Shown here in pieces: positions 1-7,936 of a stretch of 64,000 bases of DNA. Source of the stretch: Serratia liquefaciens (GTDB lineage: Bacteria > Pseudomonadota > Gammaproteobacteria > Enterobacterales > Enterobacteriaceae); contig NZ_CP088930.1 of NCBI RefSeq assembly GCF_027594825.1, forward strand, positions 4,401,019 through 4,465,018, read 5' to 3'. Made by a program: the position numbers and the translations under genes. Position 1 is the first letter of the stretch. Every line of letters starts with the position of its first letter. The notes under the pieces are model-generated. The model made no database searches and had not been told where the DNA came from. It saw only the letters and a program-made list of their open reading frames with translations.

Positions 1-888
1 TGCCATGCCGGGGATCACGTGTGGGTTGATGCGAATGTTCATCTCCGGATCGGTGGCTGGTTCCGGCAGGTTGACGATCTGCTGCCAGAAGGTGCCACCC
101 AGCACGGCAGTCTGCCCGGCATGCACCACCCCCAGCCCCAGACTGCCCAGTTGCACATCTCCGCCGCCCATCACCACCGGTGTGCCGCGCAGCAAACCGC
201 TTTGCTGCGCCGCCAGTTCGGTGATGTGCCCCAACACACTGCCGGTCTCTTTCACCGGTGACAGCATATCGGCACGCAGTCCGGCCATATCGAGCAGCGC
301 CGGACGCCAGTCGCGGTTGACCAAATCGAGCATGCCGGTGGTACCGGCGTTGGAGGGATCCACCGCCAGTTCACCGCTGAGCATATTCGCCAGCCAGTCG
401 CTGATCATGGTCAGGGTGGCCGCCTGACGGTAGATGTCCGGTCGATGATGCGCCAGCCACAGCAGGCGCGGCATGGCGCTCAACGCCAGCGTTTGGCCTG
501 AATACTGGTAAACCTCGCGCTCGAAATTATGGTTATGCAGCTCTTTCAGTTCGCTGACTTCCTGGCTGGCACGGGCATCAACGTTGGCGCAGGCCCAGAT
601 CGGCACGCCGTCGCGATCGTAGAGTACGATGCCTTCACGCATGGAGCAGCAGGCCACGGAACGGATGGCCTGGCCAGAGAGACCGGCGTTTTGCAGCGCC
701 TGGCGGATACACTGGCAGGTCAGTTGCCAGTTGTGGCTGAGGTCAAACTCCATGGAACCGGGCACGCCCGGCACGGCCAAATGCCGCCATTCCGCCTGGC
801 CCTGAGCGATCTGGTTACCTGCCAGATCGAAGATTACTGCGCGAACGCTGCCGGTGCCTGCATCCAGCGCCATCAAATAGTTATCCAT
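1..888 (-). CDS. lsrK: Autoinducer-2 kinase LsrK, C-terminal part missing (window edge)
   Basis: FGGY-family kinase that phosphorylates the quorum signal AI-2 (DPD) in the cytoplasm after Lsr import. The visible 296 residues start [18 protein letters not shown], the ATPase phosphate-1 motif of FGGY kinases. They continue with [17 protein letters not shown] and [13 protein letters not shown], which I recognise from enterobacterial LsrK. The reading frame is open to base 1, so the C-terminal half (about 230 residues by comparison with the roughly 530-residue family) lies outside the window. The ATG at 888 is favoured because homology begins there; its ribosome site is weak. The gene is divergent from lsrG, which processes the phosphorylated signal, so the two probably share control by LsrR. 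The family call is secure. The symbol is the best match, although related FGGY kinases exist. Confidence 0.88.
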   Translation of the reverse strand, partial: MDNYLMALDAGTGSVRAVIFDLAGNQIAQGQAEWRHLAVPGVPGSMEFDLSHNWQLTCQCIRQALQNAGLSGQAIRSVACCSMREGIVLYDRDGVPIWACANVDARASQEVSELKELHNHNFEREVYQYSGQTLALSAMPRLLWLAHHRPDIYRQAATLTMISDWLANMLSGELAVDPSNAGTTGMLDLVNRDWRPALLDMAGLRADMLSPVKETGSVLGHITELAAQQSGLLRGTPVVMGGGDVQLGSLGLGVVHAGQTAVLGGTFWQQIVNLPEPATDPEMNIRINPHVIPGMA

Positions 889-1074
889 AGCTCACACTCT
901 CTGGGGAGGAACCTTAACTATAGATGCCGTACTGTTTGCCCCGGTGGGGGAAGCGACAGGCCTGGCGGTATTTGTGAGCCAGGCAGCAAAATTACCCTTG
1001 CGCAGGGGCAATCTGCGGGATTAAACCTATGGTTGGAAAGAACATTGACCTTCAAGGTTTAACAAGGAGTCGCC
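889..1074. promoter_or_regulatory. Divergent lsrK/lsrG control region with inverted repeat
   Basis: This 186-bp gap separates two divergent AI-2 genes and must hold promoters for both. An exact inverted repeat, TTAAACC at 1021-1027 and GGTTTAA at 1056-1062, lies just upstream of the lsrG ribosome site (AAGGAG, 1064-1069). It could be a regulator half-site pair or a leader hairpin. A half CRP-like TGTGA occurs near 972. Assignment to LsrR or CRP is inference; only the repeat itself is seen. Confidence 0.4.
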
Positions 1075-1368
1075 ATGCACGTCACACTGGTAGAAATTAA
1101 CGTTAAACAGGACAAAATCGACGAGTTTATTGAGGTCTTCCGCGCCAATCACCTGGGGGCGATAGAAGAGCCGGGCAACCTGCGCTTTGACGTATTGCAG
1201 GATGAATCCATCCCGACGCGGTTTTATATTTACGAAGCCTATCGGGACGAGCAGGCGGTCGCCGCTCACAAAAAAACGCCGCACTATCTGCAATGCGTGG
1301 AGAAACTGGAAGCGCTGATGACCGGCCCACGCAAGAAAACCAGCTTTATCGGCCTGATGCCGGGTTAG
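1075..1368 (+). CDS. lsrG: LsrG, phospho-AI-2 isomerase
   Basis: Small antibiotic-biosynthesis-monooxygenase-fold protein (97 residues, the usual length) that isomerises phosphorylated AI-2 (4-hydroxy-5-phosphonooxypentane-2,3-dione) in the last steps of signal breakdown. The sequence [22 protein letters not shown], the central [11 protein letters not shown] and the tail LMTGPRKK are near-identical to E. coli LsrG as I remember it. The start is fixed by AAGGAG seven bases before the ATG. In E. coli lsrG is the last gene of lsrACDBFG. Here it stands alone, divergent from lsrK and followed by an unrelated exporter, so transporter genes and lsrF must be elsewhere or beyond the left edge. Confidence 0.93.
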   Translation: MHVTLVEINVKQDKIDEFIEVFRANHLGAIEEPGNLRFDVLQDESIPTRFYIYEAYRDEQAVAAHKKTPHYLQCVEKLEALMTGPRKKTSFIGLMPG

Positions 1369-1453
1369 CGCCGGCGTAGGGTAATTCTGTTCAATACAGT
1401 AACAAGCCAAGCCGTCAGTCTGGCATCTGTGAACTCTTTCTCAGGTGCCTTTA

Positions 1454-2047
1454 ATGAATATCTATCTTTCCATGGCCGCATTTGCGCTGGCCTCTTCCAT
1501 CACCCCCGGTCCGGTCAATATCGTTGCCCTGAGCGCGGGGGCGCAATTCGGTTTCAACGCCACTTTGCGCCATGTTTCGGGGGCCACGCTGGGGTTTACT
1601 CTGCTGTTGATCCTGCTAGGTCTGGGGCTGAACACGCTGTTGGTGCTGTGGCCGGTGCTGACGCAGGTTATCCAGTGGGCGGGCATCGCGTTTTTGTTGT
1701 TTATGGCGTATCAGTTGGCATTTGATGACGGCCGCCTGGGGAAGGGTAGTCAACCGCAAGCCCCTTCTTTCTGGTATGGCGCGCTGTTGCAGTGGCTGAA
1801 CCCCAAGGCCTGGCTGGCGTCGGTGGCCAGTCTGGGAGCGTTTGTTGCCGATGGCGATCGCCTGCTGCTGTGGCAGTTCGCGGTAATTTACTTTGTGATC
1901 TGTTATGCCTCGGTGGCCTGCTGGGCTTACACCGGCGCGATGTTGACCGGCCTGCTGCGGCAGGCACGCAACGTACGGCGTTTTAATCGCTTGATGGCGC
2001 TGCTGTTGGCAGCCAGCGCCTGTTATCTGCTGGCCGACGGCATTTAG
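1454..2047 (+). CDS. LysE/RhtB-family amino acid exporter
   Basis: Inner-membrane exporter of 197 residues, the normal size for the LysE/RhtB family, which expel amino acids or related small molecules. The N-terminal helix carries the family motif ITPGPVNIVAL, followed by AGAQFGF. About six hydrophobic segments follow, and the central NPKAWL motif is also characteristic. I choose the ATG at 1454 over an in-frame GTG at 1445 because AGGTG at 1443-1447 gives normal spacing only to the ATG. The gene is convergent with an AraC regulator and their stop codons overlap by 4 bp, a common exporter-regulator pairing. The substrate cannot be predicted. Confidence 0.88.
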   Translation: MNIYLSMAAFALASSITPGPVNIVALSAGAQFGFNATLRHVSGATLGFTLLLILLGLGLNTLLVLWPVLTQVIQWAGIAFLLFMAYQLAFDDGRLGKGSQPQAPSFWYGALLQWLNPKAWLASVASLGAFVADGDRLLLWQFAVIYFVICYASVACWAYTGAMLTGLLRQARNVRRFNRLMALLLAASACYLLADGI

Positions 2048-2856
2048 CGTGGGTTTTGGTACTGGCCGGGAGTGGCGGCCAGCAGCAGTTTGAAGGTGCG
2101 CTGAAAGTGTGCCTGATCGGCAAAACCGCTTTCGCTGGCCGCAGCGGCGATCGGATAACCGCGTTTCAGCAACCGGTGACCGAACTGAATGCGTTGGTTG
2201 ACCAAATAAGCATGCGGCGTCATGCCGTAGCGCTGTTTAAAGGCGCGTATCAGGTAAGAGGGCGAAAGCGCTGCCGCCTGGCAGATGGCCTCCAGCGTGA
2301 GCGGCTGGGTACAATGCGCGTTGATAAAGGCTGCCGCGGCCGCCAGCCTTGGGTGCTCGTTGGGCGGAACCGGTGTGTCCCCCTGCGAGGTCTGTAAATC
2401 GCTGAAGTATTCCACCAGAGCGATCTGTTTTTCCAAATGGCAGCGCTGCGGATCGATCAGTAGCTCATACAGCCGGTTCAGACCGCCAAACAGTTCGGGA
2501 TCACGGCTGAGCACCTCAGTGAAGGGGATAAAGTGGCCGTCGCCGCCGCCGATTTCTTGCTGCAATTTACCCAGCCAGGCGGCATCGATATAAAACATGA
2601 TGTATGACCAGCGATGGTCGCCGATGGGGTTGCAGGCGTGGGCCTGCTGCGGGTTGATGATCACCACGTCGCCGGTGCTGACCTGCAATGCTTGGCTGCC
2701 GTTAATATAAATGCTGGTGCCGTCGGTGATGGCGCCGATGGAAAAGACTTCATGGCTGTGCAGCGCATAACAGACCTTGCGGCCATCTTCAATGGCGCGG
2801 GCCTCCACAAAGGGGAGCTGCGGATCACGCCAGAACTGCGGCGCATTGGCGGTCAT
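2044..2856 (-). CDS. AraC-family transcriptional regulator
   Basis: Regulator of 270 residues. The N-terminal half is a cupin-type ligand domain (ALHSHEVFSIGAITDGTS, then STGDVVIINPQQAHACNP, typical of AraC_binding). The C-terminal 100 residues form a double helix-turn-helix: EAICQAAALSPSYLIRAFKQ, then the second helix pair ending GFADQAHFQRTFK and the terminal TPGQYQ. It probably controls the convergent LysE-type exporter with which it overlaps tail to tail by 4 bp. The inducer is unknown; regulators with this cupin plus exporter neighbourhood often sense an amino acid. Confidence 0.88.
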   Translation of the reverse strand: MTANAPQFWRDPQLPFVEARAIEDGRKVCYALHSHEVFSIGAITDGTSIYINGSQALQVSTGDVVIINPQQAHACNPIGDHRWSYIMFYIDAAWLGKLQQEIGGGDGHFIPFTEVLSRDPELFGGLNRLYELLIDPQRCHLEKQIALVEYFSDLQTSQGDTPVPPNEHPRLAAAAAFINAHCTQPLTLEAICQAAALSPSYLIRAFKQRYGMTPHAYLVNQRIQFGHRLLKRGYPIAAAASESGFADQAHFQRTFKLLLAATPGQYQNPR

Positions 2857-2926
2857 TGGCTTTCCTTTTCGCTACGGCGGGACTAGCTTGTGTTATAGCC
2901 TAAAACACGCATGGGAGGGAATGCGG

Positions 2927-3145
2927 ATGATGATTTTTAATGTGTTTGGCCGCCTGTTAGGCGTCAAACGGGCAGGGGATCAGTGGCAGCTGTTTCGCGT
3001 GACTTTGCCGGAGCGCAAGTATGCGCGCAGTTATGACATCGTGTTGCCGGATGAATTGACCGAAAGCGAGATAGCCGGCTATCTGGGGGACATTTACCAC
3101 GAAGCCGCGACGGAACGCCATCCTGACGTCGTCAGGATCGAATAA
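2927..3145 (+). CDS. Small conserved protein of unknown function (DUF7661-like)
   Basis: A 72-residue soluble protein beginning MMIFNVFGRLLGVKRAGDQWQLF and ending EAATERHPDVVRIE. I recall a family of short proteins with the same FNVFGR start and RHPDV end (DUF7661), with no known function. GGGAGG at 2913-2918 sits eight bases before the ATG at 2927, better than the in-frame ATG at 2921. It has no signal peptide or membrane segment. It lies alone between the divergent AraC gene and the convergent RIO kinase gene, so context gives no clue to role. Confidence 0.7.
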   Translation: MMIFNVFGRLLGVKRAGDQWQLFRVTLPERKYARSYDIVLPDELTESEIAGYLGDIYHEAATERHPDVVRIE

Positions 3146-3174
3146 ACCCCGGCCCGATAAACAGGGCCGGAGGA

Positions 3175-4023
3175 TTAATCTTCTTCGTTGCGGGCCATCA
3201 GTTGGCGTTGGTGCTCTTCGCTGGCCGCCTGGATCTCTTCCAGGACGGAACCGACATCGGCGCGTTTGTTGCTCTCGACAAACTTACCGGTCAGCACGCT
3301 CGCCGGCGTCAGATTACCTTCCTGGTACAGCGCCCAAATCTCTTTGGCATATTTGCTGCCGAGCAGTTCCGGTGCGTACTGGCCGTAAAACTGCGACATG
3401 TTATTGATATCACGTTCGAACATGCTTTTGGCGTGGTTGTTGGCGGCGGCATCCACCACCTGCGGCAGGTCGATAATCACCGGCCCGTTTTTGTCCATCA
3501 GCACGTTGAATTCCGACAGGTCGCCATGCACCAGACCGGCGCACAGCATGCGTACCGCGTAGTTCATCATCAACGCGTGATCGGCCCGTGCCTGTTCCGG
3601 CGTCAGGGTAACATCGCTCAAGCGCGGCGCTACCAGGCCTTCTTCGTCGGTGATCAGTTCCATCAGCAGTACGCCATCCAGACAGATATCCGGCTGCGGC
3701 ACGCGAACGCCCGCTTTGGCGAGCAGGTTCAGCGCATCGACCTCGGTGTTCTGCCAGGCTTCTTCCTGCTGCTGGCGGCCGAATTTAGAGCCTTTGCTCA
3801 TGGCGCGCGCATCACGGCTGTTACGCACTTTGCGCCCTTCCTGATAGTTCACGGCCTGCTTGAAGTTACGTTTTTCTGCTTCTTTGTAGACTTTGGCGCA
3901 GCGGATCTCTTCGCCGCAGCGCACGATAAAGACGTCGGCTTCTTTGCCACTTTTCAAACGGCGGATGACGTCGTCGATTAAACCATCATCTACCAATGGC
4001 TGGAGTCGTTTTGGAATTTTCAT
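3175..4023 (-). CDS. RIO-type serine protein kinase
   Basis: Cytoplasmic 282-residue atypical protein kinase of the RIO1 group. A basic N-terminus precedes the glycine-poor ATP region LKSGKEADVFIVRCGEE (residues 24-39) and the lysine of CAKVYK. The catalytic loop HGDLSEFN is at 166-173 (catalytic Asp168) and the metal-binding IIDLPQ at 183-188 (Asp185), a RIO-specific replacement of the usual DFG. The C-terminal 60 residues are charged and helical. Bacterial substrates of this family are not established. The gene is monocistronic, starting 123 bp from the end of the alpha-amylase gene. Confidence 0.87.
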   Translation of the reverse strand: MKIPKRLQPLVDDGLIDDVIRRLKSGKEADVFIVRCGEEIRCAKVYKEAEKRNFKQAVNYQEGRKVRNSRDARAMSKGSKFGRQQQEEAWQNTEVDALNLLAKAGVRVPQPDICLDGVLLMELITDEEGLVAPRLSDVTLTPEQARADHALMMNYAVRMLCAGLVHGDLSEFNVLMDKNGPVIIDLPQVVDAAANNHAKSMFERDINNMSQFYGQYAPELLGSKYAKEIWALYQEGNLTPASVLTGKFVESNKRADVGSVLEEIQAASEEHQRQLMARNEED

Positions 4024-4097
4024 GCAGCCTTGTACCCTATTTAGGCTCCGGTGTGAATGGTTTGCTAAGGTGTTACCCTAATTTAGACCTGAAAGGC

Positions 4098-4140
4098 AAA
4101 AAATAGTTTGCCGCCGTTGCGACACATGGCCGCAACGGCG
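4098..4140 (-). terminator. Intrinsic terminator of amyA
   Basis: Inverted repeat CGCCGTTGCG (4112-4121) and CGCAACGGCG (4131-4140), ten perfect pairs and a nine-base loop. On the minus strand it is followed shortly by a run of six T (plus-strand A run near 4098-4103). It lies seven bases past the amyA stop. Confidence 0.8.
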
Positions 4141-4146
4141 CACCCG

Positions 4147-5637
4147 CTACAGGGTTTCCGCCAACACCCAAACGCTGACGCTGCCGCCGTTTACCGGGAA
4201 AGTCGCCTGTCCCTGTTCGTCGGTGGTGACCTCATCCTGACGGTTGCCGAGCAGGTCTCGCCAGCTTTTATGTGCCAGAGCATCGCCCAGCGAAACCGCT
4301 TTGCCGCTTTCAGCCCCGTTGGTGAGCACCACCACGCAGCCAGGGGCGTCGGCGGTGCCGCTGCGGGTGAAAGCCACGCAGTTTTTATCATCAAAATAAT
4401 CGGTTTGCGCGCCGTTGGCAAAGCGTTGACGCGCCTGGATCAACTTTTCCAACTCCGGGATCACCGGCATATCAATTTGGTATTCCTGGCCGTCACTGCC
4501 TTTATCCTTATAGCTGGCACCGTACAGATCGGGATAGAACACGCAGGGTACGCCTTGTTCGCGCAGCAGGATCAGGGCATAGGCCAGCGGCTTGAACCAG
4601 GGTTCGACCGGAGCTTCCAGCGATTGCAGCGGCTGAGTGTCGTGGTTGGCGACCAGCGTGACCGAATGGGCCGGATCGGCGGCGGTCAGGGTGTCGGTGA
4701 AAATCTGCGCCATATCGAACCCGTCTCCCTGCTTCGATGCCTGATGAAACTTCAGGTGCAAGGCTACGTCGAACAGCATCACTTTGCCCTCGACCAGGTC
4801 AATATACTGTTGCAACGCCGCCAAATCGTGCGACCAGTATTCGGCGACGATAAACAGGTCGCGCTGCGCGCTGTCACGCACATGATCAGCCCACTCTTTA
4901 AAGAACCAGGCCGGGATGTGTTTGGCGGCGTCCAGCCGGAAACCGTCGCAGGGCAGGGTCTCCATCAGCCAGCGTGCCCAGTATTTCAACTCCTCTGTCA
5001 CTGCGGGATTGCGAAACTCAACGTCGGCGCCCATCAGATAATCGTAGTTGCCTTTCTCGTCGCCGACCTGATCGTTCCAGCCGTCGTCGCCGTAATCATT
5101 GGCGATTTTGAATACGCCTTTCTCATCGGGCTGCTCAACGTAATCTACCCCGCCAAAGCATTTGTAATCCCAAATGAATTTGGAATAGGTACCCTGTCGG
5201 CCCGGAAAAGTGAAGCGGGTATAGGCCAGAGCGTCGAAACCCTGATCGTTGATGTCGTTGCGGTTGTTGGCATCCGCTTTGTATACGTGCACCTGCTCTT
5301 TTTCGTCGGCCCCGAGCTTATGGTTGAACACCACGTCGTAAATGACCCGGACCCCATTTTCGCGCAGCTGGGCGGCGGCGTGGGCCAACGCCTCTTTGTC
5401 GCCGTATTTGGTGGCGCGACTGCCTTTTTGATCGAACTCGCCCAAATCGAACAGATCATAGCTGTCGTAACCCACCGAATAGCCGCCGGATGCACCTTTA
5501 TAGGCAGGGGGGAGCCACAGATCGGTGATGCCGATTCCGGCAATCTGCTCGGCGCGTTCTGCGGCCTCTTGCCATAACTTACCGCCATCGGGGTAATACC
5601 AGTGGAAAAACTGCAGCAACGTGGTTTTTTTTGTCAT
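4147..5637 (-). CDS. amyA: Cytoplasmic alpha-amylase AmyA
   Basis: GH13 alpha-amylase of 496 residues (E. coli AmyA is 495) that hydrolyses alpha-1,4 linkages in maltodextrins and glycogen in the cytoplasm. There is no signal peptide. Conserved regions run in order: [25 protein letters not shown] with the nucleophile near Asp236, FIVAEYW with the acid/base near Glu266, and VANHDTQ with the third carboxylate near Asp333. The C-terminal beta domain ends [14 protein letters not shown]...VSVWVLAE. The ATG at 5637 is preferred over an in-frame TTG two codons earlier by comparison with E. coli. It is a single gene with its own terminator. Confidence 0.95.
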   Translation of the reverse strand: MTKKTTLLQFFHWYYPDGGKLWQEAAERAEQIAGIGITDLWLPPAYKGASGGYSVGYDSYDLFDLGEFDQKGSRATKYGDKEALAHAAAQLRENGVRVIYDVVFNHKLGADEKEQVHVYKADANNRNDINDQGFDALAYTRFTFPGRQGTYSKFIWDYKCFGGVDYVEQPDEKGVFKIANDYGDDGWNDQVGDEKGNYDYLMGADVEFRNPAVTEELKYWARWLMETLPCDGFRLDAAKHIPAWFFKEWADHVRDSAQRDLFIVAEYWSHDLAALQQYIDLVEGKVMLFDVALHLKFHQASKQGDGFDMAQIFTDTLTAADPAHSVTLVANHDTQPLQSLEAPVEPWFKPLAYALILLREQGVPCVFYPDLYGASYKDKGSDGQEYQIDMPVIPELEKLIQARQRFANGAQTDYFDDKNCVAFTRSGTADAPGCVVVLTNGAESGKAVSLGDALAHKSWRDLLGNRQDEVTTDEQGQATFPVNGGSVSVWVLAETL

Positions 5638-5740
5638 CAGCAAGCCGCCCTATTTGCCAAGAGGAGGTGCGAGATGAGCCGTCGCTCACCCCATCACCGT
5701 TACAGCATGGGCTACTTTTGGCAAAAGGGAAACCAGGTTT

Positions 5741-5761
5741 GGGCGGCAGCCTATGCCGCCC
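5741..5761. terminator. GC-rich stem-loop after the lipoprotein operon
   Basis: GGGCGGCA (5741-5748) and TGCCGCCC (5754-5761) form an eight-pair stem just past the stop of the minus-strand DUF799 gene. No clear T run follows on the minus strand, so it may be a weak terminator or an mRNA 3-prime end stabiliser. Confidence 0.45.
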
Positions 5762-5768
5762 TTGGGAG

Positions 5769-6428
5769 TTAGCGTTGGCTGGCGTAATGCGGCGAGCGCG
5801 GCCCATACAGAATGGCGCCGTTTTGACCGGTAGCCGACAACAAGCGGGTGTTGGCGATGGCGCCCACATCGAATCCCTTGTCGCTGATGGTATCGGCAAT
5901 TTGCGCGATGGCGGCGCTGATTACCATACCCAGCAGACCGCCGCTGGAGTTGTTGTTATTTTCGTTGCTGGAGGCGGTAGCGCTACCGGCCCAAAGTTGT
6001 TTGCCGTTACGCAAATCGACCAACCTGGCTTTCACGGTAACGCGCGTTTCGCTGTTAATAACGATATAGCTGGTGCCGTATTCCGTGACATCCAGATACA
6101 ACACAGCGTCGGCACCGAAGATCTTATGCAGCTTTTGGATACTGACCGCACGGATATCGTTGGCGTTGGTCAGGCCGTTTTGCTGGAAAGTCTCTTCGAC
6201 CACGGCGACCGGCAGCACATAGTAACCGGCTTCCGCCAACGGCAGCGTGGTGCTGGCAAGGACACTGTGGCTGGCTTTGACATCCGGTGACTGATTGACT
6301 GGCGGCAGTACCAGGATGGATTTCGGCTTGCTCTCGTGGAAGGCCGCGTAATCGTAAGGTGCTTGTTTGGCGCAGCCGCTCAACAGCAGGGTAACGGCGA
6401 CGCTGAAGAAAGCTAATGCACGTTTCAT
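5769..6428 (-). CDS. DUF799/GNA1162-type lipoprotein, third gene of envelope trio
   Basis: Predicted outer-membrane lipoprotein of 219 residues. Signal peptide MKRALAFFSVAVTLLLSGC has a lipobox LLSGC with the lipidated Cys at residue 19; the next residue is Ala, so sorting to the outer membrane is likely. The mature part (SILVLPPVNQSPDVKAS, then GADAVLYLDVTEYG and RLVDLRNGKQLWAGSA) is the pattern I know from the DUF799 family that includes neisserial GNA1162. A flexible NENNNNSSGG linker precedes the C-terminal segment. Its start overlaps the stop of the DUF4810 gene by 4 bp, so the two are translationally coupled. The molecular role is unknown. Confidence 0.85.
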   Translation of the reverse strand: MKRALAFFSVAVTLLLSGCAKQAPYDYAAFHESKPKSILVLPPVNQSPDVKASHSVLASTTLPLAEAGYYVLPVAVVEETFQQNGLTNANDIRAVSIQKLHKIFGADAVLYLDVTEYGTSYIVINSETRVTVKARLVDLRNGKQLWAGSATASSNENNNNSSGGLLGMVISAAIAQIADTISDKGFDVGAIANTRLLSATGQNGAILYGPRSPHYASQR

Positions 6429-6781
6429 TTAAAGCTCCCCTTGTCCTTGGCCATCAGGAAATTCATAAACGGTGCTGACTCCGGGAACAGTGTTTTTTCC
6501 GTATTGAACTCGGTCATTGCTTGCCCGATATTGCCGGTTTTGCTGTACAACAGCCCGAGTTGCGCATGCAGGCCAGGGGGAACGGCTTTATTTTTGGCGC
6601 GAGATTTTTCGACAATTTCTTTTAGCGTCAAAATCTGTTGTTCAGGGCTTTGACCATCCTGTTGGTAATATTGGTAAATCGAAGTTTGATAGCCATCCCA
6701 GTTGTAGAGCGTTTTTGGCGCGGCACAGCCGGCCAGCAGGGTCGCTGCGAACAGCGCCCCACCCATTTTTTTAGTTATCAT
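6425..6781 (-). CDS. DUF4810-type lipoprotein, second gene of envelope trio
   Basis: Small lipoprotein of 118 residues with signal peptide ending LLAGCAAPK (lipidated Cys near 19). The mature region starts YNWDGYQTSIYQYY and contains a TPR-like helical pair (LHAQLGLLYSKTGNIGQAMTEFNTEK). This matches the DUF4810 family, which regularly sits between a CsgG-like and a DUF799 gene. It overlaps the downstream gene by 4 bp and follows the CsgG-like gene by 18 bp. It probably acts as a partner or pilot of the CsgG-like protein at the outer membrane; this is inference from constant gene order. Confidence 0.83.
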   Translation of the reverse strand: MITKKMGGALFAATLLAGCAAPKTLYNWDGYQTSIYQYYQQDGQSPEQQILTLKEIVEKSRAKNKAVPPGLHAQLGLLYSKTGNIGQAMTEFNTEKTLFPESAPFMNFLMAKDKGSFK

Positions 6782-6799
6782 ATTGCTGCTTCTATTCCG

Positions 6800-7471
6800 T
6801 TAGTTAGCAGGGCGCCATGCGCCAGTTTCGATACCGGCAACCAGGTTATTGACCGCTTCGCGTACGGCCAGATCCAACACTTTGCCGTTGAGGGTGGAAT
6901 CGTAGCTGGCGGTGCCGCCGAAGCCGATGATTTCACGGTTGGATAGTTGGTACTCGCCGGCACCCTGGGTGGAGTAAACCACTTCTGAGGTCTGTACGTT
7001 GACCACATTCAAATTGACCTTGGCATAGGCCACCTGCGTTTTACCGCGTCCCAGAATGCCCCACAGTTGGTGATCGCCCACTTCTTTACGGCCAAATTCG
7101 GTCACGTCACCGGTGATCACGTAGTTGGCGCCTTTCAGCGTCTGGGTTTGGCCTTTAATGCCGGCTTCGGTTTTCAACTCATCCATATTGGCGCGATCAA
7201 GCACGTTGAAGCGGCCGGTTTGCTGCAGATGGGTGATCAGGATGGTTTTTGACTGGTTGCCCAGGCGATCGACGCCATCGGAGAAGATGCCGTTCATATA
7301 GCTGGAGCGGTTATCGAACTTGCCGACGGAGATAGGGCTGCGCTGCCCCTGGTAGCTGGTGTTGTAGGACGCCACTTTAGGCACTTCCAGAGAGCGCGAG
7401 GATTCAGTAGCACAGCCTGCCAGCAGGCTGACGGAAAGGGCAGCCGAACAGATAACGAGTGATTTTTTCAT
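6800..7471 (-). CDS. CsgG-family outer-membrane lipoprotein, first gene of envelope trio
   Basis: A 223-residue lipoprotein with lipobox LLAGCATESS (Cys20). The mature sequence SPISVGKFDNRSSY, then QSKTILITHLQQTGRFNVLDRANMDELKTE, and GANYVITGDVTEFG is the CsgG domain arrangement. In curli CsgG this domain forms the oligomeric secretion channel. No curli subunit genes are nearby, so this is a CsgG-like protein of another system. A consensus -10 TATAAT lies at 7492-7497 on the minus strand, 20 bp before the ATG. The gene heads the trio with DUF4810 and DUF799 genes. Membrane insertion as a pore is possible but unproven for this subfamily. Confidence 0.86.
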   Translation of the reverse strand: MKKSLVICSAALSVSLLAGCATESSRSLEVPKVASYNTSYQGQRSPISVGKFDNRSSYMNGIFSDGVDRLGNQSKTILITHLQQTGRFNVLDRANMDELKTEAGIKGQTQTLKGANYVITGDVTEFGRKEVGDHQLWGILGRGKTQVAYAKVNLNVVNVQTSEVVYSTQGAGEYQLSNREIIGFGGTASYDSTLNGKVLDLAVREAVNNLVAGIETGAWRPAN

Positions 7472-7936
7472 CGGAATACAATCTCTCCATGATTATAAAA
7501 GCGCGCAAGACAGACCGTTTTGCGCCAGGAATTTAAACGGCAGGGGAAATAATAGGTGCTATTTAAACGGGGCAATCCTGCCATGGATATGTAACAAAAT
7601 ACAACTGAATATCGACATAATTGGCGCTATTGGGGATTAAATAACTCATTCAAATACAATGGATTGTGTAAGGATATCATTCGTATTTTATCTGGTTTGC
7701 TGAATTGTCCGGTTTTTGATGGGTTTATTATTTGTAAAATGTATATTTTATGGCTTTTTATTTTATAAATTTAATTCATTCAAGAATGTAATTCTGCGTG
7801 AGGCGACAGATTGCTGCAGGTGTTTCGTCAGGTTGAGATTTCACGCCGTTTAAAAATCCGTTATGGTAATGAATATTAGGTAACACTATCAACTAAGTGA
7901 AGTGTTTCAGCGCTGGTACCAACGGGGACATTGATT
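7472..7936. promoter_or_regulatory. AT-rich divergent intergenic region with direct repeats
   Basis: This 465-bp gap lies between the divergent CsgG-like and MarR-GNAT genes. A -10 TATAAT for the minus-strand operon is at 7492-7497. The decamer ATTTAAACGG occurs twice in the same orientation, at 7531-7540 and 7561-7570, exactly 30 bp apart, so on one face of the helix and upstream of that promoter. Bases 7600-7790 are strikingly AT-rich and resemble H-NS-type sequence. A 44-codon open frame from about 7719 has no ribosome site and I do not call it. Confidence 0.5.

Noticed and set aside
4108..5577. 489-codon open frame on the plus strand
   Set aside because: It is the antisense shadow of amyA in GC-rich DNA. 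Its translation has no recognisable domain and no ribosome site, whereas the opposite strand is a textbook AmyA.
7719..7853. 44-codon open frame in the AT-rich gap
   Set aside because: It has no ribosome site, odd composition and no recognisable sequence; AT-rich non-coding DNA explains it.
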